From Rhexocercosporidium sp. MPI-PUGE-AT-0058 (Eukaryota > Ascomycota > Leotiomycetes > Helotiales), in contig JAGTJL010000007.1 of assembly GCA_020746875.1 (NCBI GenBank), forward strand, positions 806,001 through 870,000: a stretch of DNA of 64,000 nucleotides, written 5' to 3'. The translations under genes were made by a program, and so were the position numbers. This document shows, piece by piece, positions 1 through 11,457 of this stretch. Position 1 is the stretch's first letter. Every line of letters starts with the position of its first letter. The notes under the pieces are model-generated. The model saw only the letters and a list, made by a program, of their open reading frames with translations, was not told where the DNA came from and ran no database searches.

Positions 1-297
1 GGGGTTTCCAGTCAGATCGTGAACTCGTGGATTCTGAGGGTGGCATGGAGTATTATTGTTTTTTGTTAAGATACAAGGCAGGATAATTGTCTATGTTGTA
101 TGCATGGAGTGTTGGATTGGGTTTACTTACATGGGCAACTTGATCCTTTTGCTAGGATGAATTGAGAATGATTGTCAATTGCATTACTCTCTTTCTTCGT
201 TCTCGTTCCCCAGAAGCATTCGTTGATTAACTTGTGCCAGATCATCTTAAGCTGGCATTGAATCACCTATTTATCTCTCACTTAGCTCCACTACATC

Positions 298-1449
298 TCA
301 TAACTCGAATATCTCAATCCTCGGAACACTCCAACAATTTTGAATCCTCTCTCTGAAACTCTCCAGCCGTCCCCTAGCACGCCTCATCTCCTCTTCCGCC
401 GCGGCATCACTTCCGGAATCTCCTGCAACGCAATACCATGTTTCGAGGTTGGGGAAGATGCGGATCTGAGTATGAATGGTACACCAGTAAGATTACAGTA
501 CTGCTGTCAAATCTCCCAATGACGAGAATGAAAGCATGAGAAAATATTGAGGAAGAATGAGGTAAGGGAAAAGAAACGGAGAAGGAAGATCAACATACAG
601 ACGGCCCCCCACCCTTCCCACTCCAAGCCCCCCTCTCCACACTAGGATAAAAACACTCGCTCTTCGTAGCCAGGTGTCGGATACCCTGTAACTGCATCTT
701 CAACCCTTCAAGTGGACCACCTCCCTCTTTGGCGACTTTTACTAGGACCTCGTTTCGTTGGATAATGGCGGCGTAGTTGGGGATGTAGAAGGTAGTGTAC
801 GAGGCATCGAAATGGAGCTTCCCTTGGATTTCGACGTGGAGTTTTGGTGGAGTTGGTGTGGTAGTTATTGAAAGGGACGAGGTATTGGCTGAGAGGTAGA
901 TTGAGCGTGCTTCTTTATTAGTGCGGAGGAGGCCTAGGTCTTGGATACTCCCAATTCTGCTGCTAATATTGTCGACATGGTGGAGACTTGATGTGTGGTT
1001 TGGAGCATAGTTTTGAGTGTGGATCTTGAATGCTACTCTAATCTCCTGCTCAGATGAGGCAGTGTTGAAATTCGAAGTAAGTCCGCATTGAGTAGTCAAG
1101 ATCGAGATTGTGGCTGTATAGAGACGATTTGGGGGTGGCAGGGCGAGATTCCATATTTCGAGACGCACTGCGGAAGTGTTCTTAGTCTTCTCCAAGGAGC
1201 ATGTAACAGAAGGGTTGAGAGAGGGAACTTACGTTCTGTTGGTAAACGGGGGAAAGGGTGGAATGTCTGGAGGTGGTCTGGTGGTTGTGGCGTTGAACAT
1301 CCTGGGTTTTTCGGGGTATCTCGGGAGTGCATGTTTATGCCTTCTGAGCAGATGTTGGTGTGCATGGCTGTTGATTCTCTTGACTCTTCTGAGCGGAATT
1401 TATTGAAAGGACTTGAGTTGTTCATGATTATGCCAGTCTTGAAATTCAA
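298..1449 (-). CDS. 2EXR-domain protein, three exons
   Basis: Three exons are inferred on the minus strand: 1449-1233, 1167-599 and 465-298, giving 317 residues. The first splice (GTAAGT donor at 1232, CAG acceptor at 1168) joins LPTE to LRLEIWNLALPP, which restores the 2EXR signature (LPxELRxxIWxxALP) at about residue 70. The second splice (GTATGT donor at 598, CAG acceptor at 466) is phase 0 and opens a 55-codon tail beginning IRIFPNLETWY. 2EXR is a fungus-specific domain of unknown biochemical function found in large lineage-specific families; no enzyme motif is visible. The start was taken at the first ATG of the open frame. The second intron (133 bp) is long for this window, so the 3' exon is the least certain part. 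Confidence 0.8.
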
Positions 1450-1960
1450 AGGAGAGGCGATGAAGATAAACTTAATTCAAGTAATTGTTGTTCTCTAGCA
1501 CCGCTGGGATTGACCAATTGATCTGCAGGATGGCTGTGAAGCACAAGCTAGTCATCAAGTGAGTCACTTATGGGGCTTGTGAGTCCCGAATCCTCTATGA
1601 CAAAATAACCATGTTCTACGAAAATTGTGTTTTAAGCTAAGCTTTGGCATTTGTCTTGGATGACTGTTTTTCGAAAAGCAGCACGCCAAGTGCCGACAGT
1701 GAAAGGGTGGGAATAAATGTGCATAGCCTTGCCATCTCACCACTTCATCAGAACTCATTCCTTCCTTTTAAATGACCACTACAATGTCAAGTTCTTAATA
1801 CTATTACTTCCTAGCTGTTATTTGTGTCGTCTCAGGTACCAAAACAATTCGTCGCTCCAGCGCCGCTCAATCCATAGAAATCCCGAAAGGAGTTCTCGGG
1901 AAAGGAATATACATGTCCAACATCTCTTCAGCCAGCTGCTGTTCCCCCTGAATAGTTTCC
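1450..1960. other. Gene-free spacer
   Basis: No open frame on either strand reads like protein here. It separates the spliced 2EXR gene from the degraded copy downstream. Confidence 0.5.
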
Positions 1961-2499
1961 TTAGGTCGCGCTCACTCTATGATATCCGGCCTGCCTGGTG
2001 ACAAACTCCAAATACTTCTCATCTTCCGCAGAATTCTCGTCATCGTTCACCTCCCTTTGCCAGATCGCTAGTGCTTTCAGCAGAATCCAGAACTTCCGAG
2101 GTCTATCGTCCGCAAAGTAGAGCGAATCATCCTTGTTGTTGAAAACACCTTTGTGCCTTCGTTATAGAAGTCATGAGAGCGTGCGCAACGCCACTAGGAC
2201 CAGTGCTTCATGGCCTCTACTCTAGATTGATAGCAAACGTGCTAAAGGGCGAGTACAGTCAGTTCCTCCAGGGCGAGGATGCGCAACTCCAGTAGTTCGG
2301 AGAGGACGTTCTGCTGGCGGAGGAGATCATCTGCGATTCCTCCGTACCCGCGCATAGTATTGACCGGCTTGTACGGTACACATGTGGACCCCCAGATGTA
2401 TAGTCTGATCTCGATGGGGAGACAATTGAAGGTAAGGAGGCCTTGAGGGAAAATGTGGAAAGGGCAGATGAAGATGTTTGAGGGGGTCCTTACTTCCAT
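1961..2499 (-). pseudogene. Degraded 2EXR-family gene
   Basis: The minus-strand frame starting at 2499 contains FNCLPIEIRLYIWGSTCVP, a clear but slightly eroded 2EXR signature, and stops at 2242. A second stretch in another frame, running down to a stop at 1961, reads as ordinary protein (for example RPRKFWILLKALAIWQREV) and ends in VSAT. No good donor and acceptor pair was found that joins the two, and stop codons lie between them. It looks like the head and tail of one 2EXR protein broken by indels. An unrecognised intron pattern that still yields a protein cannot be excluded. Confidence 0.5.
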
Positions 2500-3146
2500 T
2501 GTTCGTCATTCCGAAACTGCAACCTCTCTCAGCAAATACAAGTGCTGCTTGAATAGTCCCAGGTATAGACTTTTTGAGTAAATAGAGCAGAATTCATCAC
2601 TTTAGTATCCTTGATGCAATACCCCCATCCATGGCTCATGGTTGAGACAGTGCCTGATTCCGAAAACAGAGACTGGAAAAGGAGTCCAAAATTGTTCAAT
2701 AAATGACACAAACAAATGACAAGTGACTTCCTACAAAGTTTATTTCGAACGTTGCCTCTGATGGAAATCCGTGGGCAGCAGCATATCCAGGCCGAGGAGA
2801 TCGTTTCATCTATTCCGTAACGAGTAAATAGTAGATACGTTGTTGAAGTGGACGTTGGATCTCACTGATCATCGAACGTCTCAAAATACTTTTACATGTG
2901 AAGTCGTATCGTGACCAGAGAGTATCCTAACACTTTCGCATCTGGAGCTCGTGCCACTGCTCTTTGCAATTAAGACGGTCAACCAGAACCTCAGAAGCTA
3001 CCCGTCAAGGTCCTGGTCTGCTTCCGAGGCGGATTCTCCTCCATAAAAGAGAAGTGAAGTTACTAAGGTGTGGCGACCATATCATCCTACCTAGGGTGAA
3101 GACATGTTCCTAGCTGCCGTCTTGTGAAGTCCCATTTACATCCTGA
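2500..3146. other. Gene-free spacer
   Basis: About 650 bp between two 2EXR loci with only short, unconvincing open frames. Nothing further is supported. Confidence 0.5.
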
Positions 3147-4055
3147 CTAGCGATTTGCATCAACTGGACCGGTATACAGAGCTGACTGTTCGGGAAGAGA
3201 GACTCTCACAATCCTCCTCCAACTTTCGCGATCACTCTGTGCCTTTGCTCGGCCCTCGTCATCCGGCGAGTACATCTTCCTCCCTTCCGTATCTCTCCAT
3301 GTATCCCAATAGTCCTGCAGCGCAATTCCACAAGCAGCAACATGCTCGCTATGGATCACAAGTTGTTCCTCCTCCCACCAATGCTCCGGGCTTCCCAGTA
3401 CCAAGCAAATCGACTCCAGATTCGGCGCATTCAGGAAGAGATCCATGCAGGACGGAAAGCCCAGCTCGATATATGTCTGCACATCCAATTCGTACATATC
3501 CGCCACATAGACAGAAACAAATCGCAGAGGTATCAGTCCATCTTTTCCGTACTCCATCAACGCCTTGCAGGTATCCGTTCTCATGTGTAGAGTATCGATT
3601 TCCGGATTGAATCGCACGCCCTTGTAGGGTCGCATCCACTGAATCCCATATTCCCGCCAAATGCCGTCATCGTCCGCCTCGGGCTTGTTGAATCCAAACA
3701 ATTCTTTGTACAGCCCATTCAATGTATTATTCGACTCGTAGCTTGCGCCGAGGACAGTAAGAGATGTTGTGTCGGGTTTTGGTGGGGGTCGAGAGGGGTC
3801 ATAGCAGATTTCCTTCTCCCACATCGCCATCTTGCGCTCCATTGTGATGTGTGGGAATTCCACGACCCGTGGGGGAAGAGATGCCTCCCATATTCGACGT
3901 CGCAGCTCGGTGGGTAGAAGGGAGAACTTGGGGAATGTGTTGGTCGTGGGTGTCGATGAGGCCATCCTTGGTGTCTCTGCAGGATGAAGCCTTGCCTGCG
4001 GGGTGACGCTTTTACTGACTGCCCAGTTAGGGGATTTTTGGCCGCGGGTCTCCAC
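3147..4055 (-). CDS. 2EXR-domain protein, single exon
   Basis: An uninterrupted minus-strand frame of 302 codons. The 2EXR signature LPTELRRRIWEASLPPRV lies near residues 47-65, followed by a second conserved block (RFNPEIDTLHM) near residues 145-160, as expected for the family. The frame opens at 4055, but the first 30 residues are not typical. The second ATG at 3965 (MASSTPTTNTF, directly before the domain) is the more likely start and would give 272 residues. No intron is needed. Function is unknown; it is the intact single-exon member of the 2EXR group at the left end of the window. Confidence 0.88.
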   Translation of the reverse strand: METRGQKSPNWAVSKSVTPQARLHPAETPRMASSTPTTNTFPKFSLLPTELRRRIWEASLPPRVVEFPHITMERKMAMWEKEICYDPSRPPPKPDTTSLTVLGASYESNNTLNGLYKELFGFNKPEADDDGIWREYGIQWMRPYKGVRFNPEIDTLHMRTDTCKALMEYGKDGLIPLRFVSVYVADMYELDVQTYIELGFPSCMDLFLNAPNLESICLVLGSPEHWWEEEQLVIHSEHVAACGIALQDYWDTWRDTEGRKMYSPDDEGRAKAQSDRESWRRIVRVSLPEQSALYTGPVDANR

Positions 4056-6033
4056 TTGCGGCCGCCTCGGTTGAGGGTTGTTTACCCCTAGATGCTTTGT
4101 TTAGAATTTCATAGTTTACAGCAAGAAAACTACCGAGATGATCTCAATCACACTATAACAGCTTGGTCATGCCGGATCATTGCGTATCCCAGAATAATGT
4201 GGTGGGTGCTCGATACAAATTTGGCCCAGAACCACCGAGAAGATTCTCTTCGACTTCTGATATTGGCTTTTCCCCAGAAGACAATGTTCAGATCAATCCC
4301 TCTATATGATCCTTCCATGTAAGAAAACATCGCACCCTCAAGATCAAATGCCGCTAGCCGTTGTCTGAGTTTCCACGATGTAGTCCAAACCCTACAACTC
4401 CAGTTCCATTGGCCATTAATTGAGTACTCGGCATCGGATACTGAGGAGCACAGTCCTTCACCCAAAAGTCTATAGATAGCTGACTGAACCGAATCAGGCT
4501 CTTAGAGTGCCGAAAATATAAGCCTAATGAGAACTTTAGTTTACTGCTGGTATAAATGAAAAGCTGAAAGGCGAAACTGCTTACCCTATTAACCTCCAAG
4601 AATACCTCTCGTGAGTCGAAGGATACCGTGAGCAACCGAATGTCGCGCTAGGCCTCCTGGTTCACTTCGAAGCGCTAGCTTTTCAAATTAGACAACATGG
4701 CGCATTTCTTATCTCAGCCTTGTGAAATAAGCTCGAATCCTTACTCGAGACCCAAGTTCTCCTATGCTCGGCTTTTGAGGTTGAGCCTAGATTCAAAGAT
4801 TCCTCTCCCCCGAATCCCTCAACCCTCCTAGAAAACATGGCCAAGACTCCAGCCAGGCCTGCACCGCGTACAAGCTGATCATCTCATGCTATATAACGCC
4901 CATCATATCATCTTTCGCATTACGGAACTCATGGATATATTGAAGGCCCGTGAAATTCTAGAGGCAATCCGACTTGGCTGACGGAGGCAAAAGTGGCTTA
5001 TTGAAGTCAGGCCTTCTGCCATCAGCATGATTACATGTAACCCCACTGGGTACAGCCACGGTAGGTTCATGTTGGTTTTCCCGAACCTGTAATCCTAGAC
5101 TAGAGTGGTGTAGTTCCAAGAGAACCCTCTGAATCCAGAGAATGAAGCGTACCGGAAAGAAGCGCAAAGAGACTTAGTGAGGTACAAGAAAGATAAAAAT
5201 CCCAACTACAAAACCCTACGCATTTCTTTCTACTCTGAAACTTAGTATTGATTTATATACAGAGGTAGCGGACCTATCTAGGCAGATAGCGGTGGGGAGA
5301 GGTGCGCTGTCATGAAGCTAGACCTGTATATCAAGAGGCCATAAGAAAGAAAAGTGGCTACCTTACAAGGTTTTGCCTTGTATACGAAAACGCCCATCTA
5401 TTATACTCCTAGCGCTTAAATTTATATCTCTAGTGAGATCGTGCAAGCATGAGTTGGTGTCTTGATGTACATTCTTATTTTGAAGTAGATTATGTTCTCT
5501 AAGGGACCTGGATGGCTTTCTCCAATTCTAGATATTCCTACATCGCAATTTGGAACCCCGAGGAATCTTTTACAAATGAAAATCTCATCATCAACCTTTA
5601 CAGCTAATCCTCCATGGCTCTCATCCAAATCATTAACGGTTTGTTTTCTTTTCTACTTGCTATACTTGTAAATTCCAGATCAAAAGATCGACTTCATCGG
5701 GCATCGAATTTCCATTAGCCTTAATCCCTCACTTCTAGACTTACCAGAGTTGCACTGGCGAGTTTCTCACTGATTGTGTACATGCCTGAGCTTGTATTTT
5801 TTTAGCATCATCTTACCCCGCCCCCTATTCTTATGCCTCTCCTGATACAGAAATCTAAGCGACCCCACATTCTCAGATCTACATTACATGCAGCTACCTA
5901 GAATTACTACGATACGTCATCTCACTCTGACAGAATCGATAAGTCTCCGACTCAAGAGGCTTCATAGATTTACAATTAGTTATAATCAAAGGTTGTCAAC
6001 CTCCCCAGCAATCTCCACGATAGACTATCGATC
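4056..6033. other. Gene-free, AT-leaning stretch
   Basis: About 2 kb with only short open frames that do not read as protein. It may include a decayed repeat around 5200-5450, but no terminal repeats or transposase-like reading frames were recognised. Its right end is presumably the promoter of the WD40 gene. Confidence 0.4.
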
Positions 6034-7359
6034 ATGAAGGTCATCCTAGGCGAAGCACATCTCACCTCTTCGGCTCTATTTCCCGACACGGAGAAAGAGC
6101 CCGATATCCCAGAAGACAATCTGGACTCCGACTTCGCCAAAGACGGCAAGCCAGCATCATACGCCAAAGGCTATCCCTTGCAATGGGGCAAGGAGGTATG
6201 GAGGTTCACCACGCACGGAGATGTCCTAGCTGGCGGGGTTGAATCAGGTTCTGCAACCCCTGATGAGAAGTTCTTAGCTCTTGCTACGGGCTACAGCGTC
6301 TGTATCTTTGACTTGGATGATTTCTCTTTGTCTAGCGTGCTGAAGAGCGATTTTGGGAATATTAAAAGTGTTGAATTTGCGCCGTTCCCGACAGGTGGAG
6401 GAGATGGATATGTCCTGGCTACAGATGCGCAAGATAATCTGCCGAGTCGTGGAAATCAGGTCCAGATTTGGTATTTGGATGATGAATGCAAGGAGAGATC
6501 TCTTACCTCGGATCAGGGAATGGAAATGGAAAGGAAGAAGGGCATCAGGGTCGATGGGACTCTGGCAGCGTTCTCCCCAACAACTTTCAGCCACCACGGC
6601 CAGACTTTACTCTATCTCAGCGACGTACATGATGATTATGGAGTTCATGCCCGAGTCACTGCACTCGATGTTGCAACAGGAAAAGAGAAATTTCCCATGG
6701 AAGGCCATACCAAACCGATCATGTGGGTAGGATTCAGCCCAGATGACAGCCTGATTGTAACCAACGCTTGGGATGGCTACGCGAAGCTCTACGCTGCGAA
6801 AGATGGGAATCATGTGACGGATCTTGGTCCAACTGGTGGTCAGAATTGGGCATGTGAATTCTCTCCTGATGGAGAGAATCTTGCTGTGAGTCGAGGGAGC
6901 GGAGGTCCAAGTACGTTCATCTGGAGACCCGAGGACCCGCAGAGTTTTCCAGTTGCGCTTGAAGGGACGAAGGGATGGCAGAGACATATTGCTTGGTCTC
7001 CTGATGGGCTGAGACTTGCGATCGGGGCTGCGGATGGGAGATTGGTCATTTATGATGCAAGGTCGATGGTTTTGGAACAGGTGTGGCAATTAGGTGAGCA
7101 GCCGTCGAGATGGGTTCGTGAGGTCTCTGGAGCAGTGTGGGTGGATGAGGGGAGACGACTGTTGTTTTCACCGATGGATGGAAGTGTGATACTATATGAT
7201 TTTGAGACAAACAAGAAGTGGAAGTGGGCGGCTGGGGAGAAGGACGAGTGGCGATCGGGGATGTGGTTCAATACTTTAATTGTGATGGAGAAGAGAAGAC
7301 TTTTTGGCTCGAAGGACCAAGATGGATCGTACAGGATCTGGAAACTACCCAAGCTTTGA
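6034..7359 (+). CDS. WD40-repeat protein
   Basis: Single-exon gene of 441 residues; the ATG at 6034 is the first in the frame. The protein is a run of WD40-like blades ending in xW/Y-hydrophobic pairs: VCIFDLDD near residue 90, VQIWYLDD near 150, a canonical blade with GHT...GFSPDDS...DGYAKLY at about 224-255, then WACEFSPDGENLAV and IAWSPDGLRLAIG, with SYRIWKL at the C terminus. These are read as six or seven repeats forming a propeller, a scaffold for protein contacts. The N-terminal 50 residues are acidic and unstructured-looking. No signal peptide or membrane segment is seen. The partner and pathway are not identifiable; it resembles quinoprotein/YVTN-type WD40 proteins common in filamentous fungi. 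Confidence 0.85.
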   Translation: MKVILGEAHLTSSALFPDTEKEPDIPEDNLDSDFAKDGKPASYAKGYPLQWGKEVWRFTTHGDVLAGGVESGSATPDEKFLALATGYSVCIFDLDDFSLSSVLKSDFGNIKSVEFAPFPTGGGDGYVLATDAQDNLPSRGNQVQIWYLDDECKERSLTSDQGMEMERKKGIRVDGTLAAFSPTTFSHHGQTLLYLSDVHDDYGVHARVTALDVATGKEKFPMEGHTKPIMWVGFSPDDSLIVTNAWDGYAKLYAAKDGNHVTDLGPTGGQNWACEFSPDGENLAVSRGSGGPSTFIWRPEDPQSFPVALEGTKGWQRHIAWSPDGLRLAIGAADGRLVIYDARSMVLEQVWQLGEQPSRWVREVSGAVWVDEGRRLLFSPMDGSVILYDFETNKKWKWAAGEKDEWRSGMWFNTLIVMEKRRLFGSKDQDGSYRIWKLPKL

Positions 7360-7612
7360 GACTTACGAGTATTGCTCCGAGCTAGCCTCGTTTGTCTAGT
7401 GATGGAAAGGATATTCACAAATAGACAGGACTACCTTCTCGATGATTTTTGATGGAGCTTTTTGATACCTTAAATTGTAGCAAGTGTCATCCAACTTAAC
7501 ACCGCCTTTAGAGATCCCGATCCTCCTGTTTTTGGGTAACTGGGGCCGCCTTGGGTGCTGTTGATGATGTACCTGTTTATTAGGCTTGGAGAATTGCTCC
7601 ATCGTTGTCATC

Positions 7613-8026
7613 CTACACGCCGGGTTCTCGTGCGAGGATCGAGTCAACAAACGGTATTTTCGGGTCGTCTTGTCGTACTTGCAGCGACTCGAAATTGAAA
7701 CCTCCAACTTCCTCTCGTGGTAATAGCTCATCAGCAGGAAGGCTGGCCGGATTGGATGTTGGAGTTGCTTTGGCTTTTCTCTGTTGGTTTTGTCTCCATC
7801 GTGGAAAACAGTATTTGTAGCTCCGATGGGTGGGACGGAGATCTTCGGTGCCGCGTCTTGGGGGAGTGTACTCAGAGCTGGTGAGACGGATTCGGTCGCT
7901 GTAGATGGCTGAGATGAGATAATGAGGGAGTGGGAACAAGAGCGAGTGATCGATGGATTTTGAGCTCTTTTGAGCTGCTGAGAGAGACAGAAGTGTTGAG
8001 ATGATGAGAGACTTTTGGATATGCAT
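7613..8026 (-). pseudogene. Possible small secreted protein gene, frame disturbed
   Basis: The frame starting at 8026 begins MHIQKSLIISTLLSLSAAQ, a good signal peptide, and ends about 30 codons of convincing sequence (GGFNFESLQVRQDDPKIPF) before a stop at 7613. The middle part in this frame is poor. In the overlapping frame the same bases read as plausible protein (LSTLPQDAAPKISVPPIGA). This suggests two compensating or unrepaired frame changes, or an intron that could not be placed. It is either a decaying gene for a secreted protein of about 137 residues or a misread one. No family was recognised. Confidence 0.35.
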
Positions 8027-9128
8027 CTTGATAAATTCGTCCTGGATCTTTTGGATTGACTTGATTTAGAGGTTGGGTGTTAGTCGGTAAGAGTAAAAGT
8101 AAGACGAACAGAGTGAAGGCAATAATACAGCTGAGAAGATTGAAGGGTAAAAACAAAGTACGAACCAGCGTTTTCTCCAGTATTTATGATTAAAGCCAAG
8201 TTTTGAAGCTGCTCCATAGTTGAAGCGATTGCCTACAGATTCCAGAAATATGGTCAGTGATACCTACCGATTGACACTGCCAATCCTGCTGCAGTTTTGA
8301 CCAAGGGGAAATTAATGGGCCTTCGAGCATGGGGGGCGTGCTATTTGGGTTCTTGGTGCGAGTAATGTTGACTTTGGGTGTAGTATGACTTGGCCGTTGG
8401 GAAGTCCGATGCAGATCTGTTTCGAACGTATGATGAGCGTTCGGTGACGGTGATTTTCTGTGGAGGCTTTCTTGTGCTGTTTCCACTACTATCAGAGAGT
8501 CTGTAGAGGTGCAACGTAGTTGGGTTCAGATGCAACGAGATACGCGGGTGCATAATTAATGATCTTCATTCTGAGCATCAACTTAGCCAGCCTTCCTACG
8601 CACCTAGTATTACCCCATTAACATTGGAAGAGCAAACAATATTTTCCGGTCCTTCCGATCCTGCTTTCTGAGATAACTGTAGATAGCAAAGAATGCATGA
8701 ACTAGCGACATCAAAAACCTAGTATTAAAATACCCCTCACTTATCTCACCAGATCTCGAAACCTGAGCCGAGCCCCTATTTTGCGAACATACCTGCTCAC
8801 CACGTAGCATATTGACAGAATCTTGAAACTTAGACAGGATTCTTTTATCGAGTTCTGATTGTTTATCTGATTTACTGAAGTCATTTCAGATTATCGAAGA
8901 TGTGGAAGACGGAAGGATGAGCGCACTTGTACAGATCCGGGTTCTGACTGGTTGTAAATTTCGGGCATCGCTGGGTGGGCAGAAATGTTGGGAGTCATGG
9001 ACAAGCTGACGAAATCAAAGCCCATTGAGACAGCAGTGTCAAGCAACTAAAGTCATATTAGATCGGTACTAACTCTTGTGATGCCAAGTTCAACACGGGA
9101 GCACGGTATCAACTGATCTAACTTCAAC
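8027..9128. other. Gene-free stretch
   Basis: About 1.1 kb with no supportable gene. It separates two minus-strand loci that encode secreted-type N termini. Confidence 0.4.
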
Positions 9129-9909
9129 TCATGTAAAGTACTCAGATACTACAGTTTGATCTAGCTGATATAGAAAGGTGGTAGGGCGAACATGAGTTGG
9201 AAAGTGTAGTGAAAACCCAAAGATAAATCTGGCATTTTGCAAGTTGGGATCAAGGGAAGACCATCTGGCGGGATGGGCATGGTTGGGAGACCAAAATTGT
9301 CCTGCGTTCTTCTTTCTGCCATTCATATGGGAACCTGCGGATTGGGAAGCTGATCCGGATTTGAATGTACCTGCGGGTCTTTCTCCTCCAAAGCCAGTTG
9401 GGTGGTTGCTTTGTGATTTAGTCCCAAGAGCTCCACCATGCCTTCCTGACGGAAAGTCGCTGGTAAAAGGTCCAGTTGGTCTCTCGCCGATTTGCTAGGA
9501 CCACCAAAGCCAGTTCCGGTAGGATTGGACAGAGATTCAAAGGTGCCATCCGAGGAGAATTGACGAGCAAATTTTCGGGCTGTTTGGGGTAGTCCGGACT
9601 TTGCTGGTCGGCTACCAGTTGGCAAAGTAAAATCGGAGGCAAATTGACTTGGAAATCCTGAGTGATGTGCTCCGATGTCGTTATGTTCGGAGGGTCTGGC
9701 GAAGCCACCACTGCTCGACGCATGCCCGTGTTTCCCATGGCGACCACGGTCCGTTGAGGGAAGTTAGAACTCCCAGTTCGAACACCAGCTAGTAGCCTAG
9801 AGAATTTCGGTATATCTGTTGGCGCAGACTGGCCAGCAGGAATGCCAAAGAACTGCGCTGAAGCAGAGCTGGCCAAAGCAGCAACGATAAGAGGGTTGAA
9901 GGATCTCAT
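9129..9909 (-). pseudogene. Secreted low-complexity protein with broken frame
   Basis: The ATG at 9909 opens MRSFNPLIVAALASSASAQF, a strong signal peptide with an AxA cleavage site, followed by about 35 residues in the same frame. Near 9751-9762 the protein-like reading moves to a second frame (HGKHGHASSSGGFARPSEH), rich in Gly, Ser, His and Pro. Near 9483-9496 it moves again to the third frame (GERPTGPFTSDFPSGRHGG). The motif PTG(TG)FGG occurs in both the second and third frames, so the pieces belong to one repetitive protein. Both changes are explained by loss of one base each. No splice signals fit. Either the gene is dead or the assembly has two indels. Family not recognised. Confidence 0.6.
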
Positions 9910-10473
9910 AATGAAGTGATAAAAGAAAATTATGCTACGAAATGAAATGATTGTTGAAGTAAAATGCAAAAGAGATGAAAGAATACCAGGTTGATGACGA
10001 TGATGTGGATGATGTGGAAGGAGAGAAAGGTGAAGGAATGTCAGTGCATACTTATGGACCAAACATGTATCCTCAATGCTAGCAATCTCTACATGTAATT
10101 GACAGGAAGCGATACTGGTGAAACTCTGTGCGCATCTAATTGACTGGACGAACTCCACATCTCAAAGGTTCGTTTTCGACTTCCCCCACACAAGATATGC
10201 GAGTATCGCCAACCCATACCCATGCCCTCGTTTCCAGACTGCTCATGGAATTTTGCTGATTGCCTTTCAATTGTTAAGGGAATTTCTCTACTATGGAAAA
10301 TCTTGTCCTGCGATTGAGGAGTTGGACCTTGGAATCAATCGATTCAAGGTGATATAAAGCTCCAGTTCGACGAGACTTTGACTCCTTTTCCCCCAAGCAG
10401 CTATACTATTGTCCTCTCACGTAGCATATCTACTTTTTTGCAAGCTATAACCAAATTCCCCTGTCTCCGAAAA
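9910..10473. other. Upstream region of the secreted-protein locus
   Basis: Contains short pyrimidine- or purine-rich segments (for example CATCATCGTCATC-like runs near 10000 on the minus strand) typical of a fungal 5' leader. No gene is supported. Confidence 0.4.
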
Positions 10474-11457
10474 TTAATGCTGTGATGCTAGACGATACGA
10501 AGTGAGCTCCAAGAAGTCAATCTTGGCCGAGACCTCGATATTGAGGTCTTCGAAAGAACTTGTGAGAACACTGCGTTTTCCGGTAAACCATCCTCCCATC
10601 GCAATTCTGAAAGTCGACATATCGCAGGTTGTCCCTTTGGATAAATCTGGTGTAAATTCTGACTTGCTCGACAAGCCACAAGAGCTTTCTACGTCTCTTG
10701 GGCTGACGAACATGTCAGGACAGGGGCTCGGCCGACAATGGGGAGGTGAAATTCTGCGCTGAAAATCGGTTCGGAATGCTGTGAATCAGGGAATAAATAG
10801 TTGACAACGGACGATCTCCCAGACAGACTCCATTCGCAACACCTCTGCATACGGGATTCGGGTCAAGAAGAAAGGCTGCAGCAAACTGGATCTTTCGATA
10901 TGCCAGTGGGCTGGTTTGAGAAGGTCATTATATTCTTGGGGAAAGGAGTATTCATTATCTTGAGAGGAGAGGTGAAAGAAGGGGAAAGGAGACATTTAGA
11001 TCTTCAATGAAGCAGTAATCAGTAAGAGAGCGATTTACACCACTTTATCTAAAGCGTATTTGAACGGTTTGAAGGAGGTGACAAGCTTCAACTTCCTCCG
11101 CAGATTAGGCAGGAAAGCATCATCATTCATGATGTATCTGGTTTACTCAGACTCGAAGATATATGGACTGTTGTATCCTTGATATTGCCCCTTGAGAGGA
11201 TTGCAAGGCGTTACTTGCTCTGGCATCAAGACCAGCGTTGGACGATCTTCCTCCGCCAACGTGGTAGGAACGTGGTTTTCCTGAACGGCCAAACGGCAGA
11301 GATAACTACGAGTCAGTTTCATTTGCAAATCATGGGAGAATTGACCATGCATGATGCTAGTGGGAGCTAGTGGATGTATCCTCCGAAATCGATAGTTGGA
11401 GATCTGCAGAAGACTTTCAGCCAATGCTGTTAGTTCGAGCTGCGGGGGAGAAAACAA
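10474..11457 (-). other. Unresolved coding-like region, possibly leucine-rich
   Basis: Three minus-strand blocks read as protein: one opening at 11457 (ALAESLLQISNYRFRRIHP), one at 10995 (LLKPAHWHIERSSLLQPF) and one ending at 10474 (FEDLNIEVSAKIDFLEL). An overlapping frame in the last block gives NLRYVDFQNC, which looks like a leucine-rich repeat line. The pattern recalls F-box/LRR proteins of filamentous fungi. The blocks are in different frames and no consistent set of introns joined them. It may be a multi-exon gene or a decayed one. Confidence 0.3.

Noticed and set aside
590..1195. Treating the 201-codon minus-strand frame as a complete gene
   Set aside because: It lacks the start of the 2EXR signature; splicing to the exon at 1233-1449 and to 298-465 gives a fuller family protein.
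5200..5450. Suspected decayed transposon or LTR
   Set aside because: No paired terminal repeats, target-site duplication or transposase-like frames could be seen.
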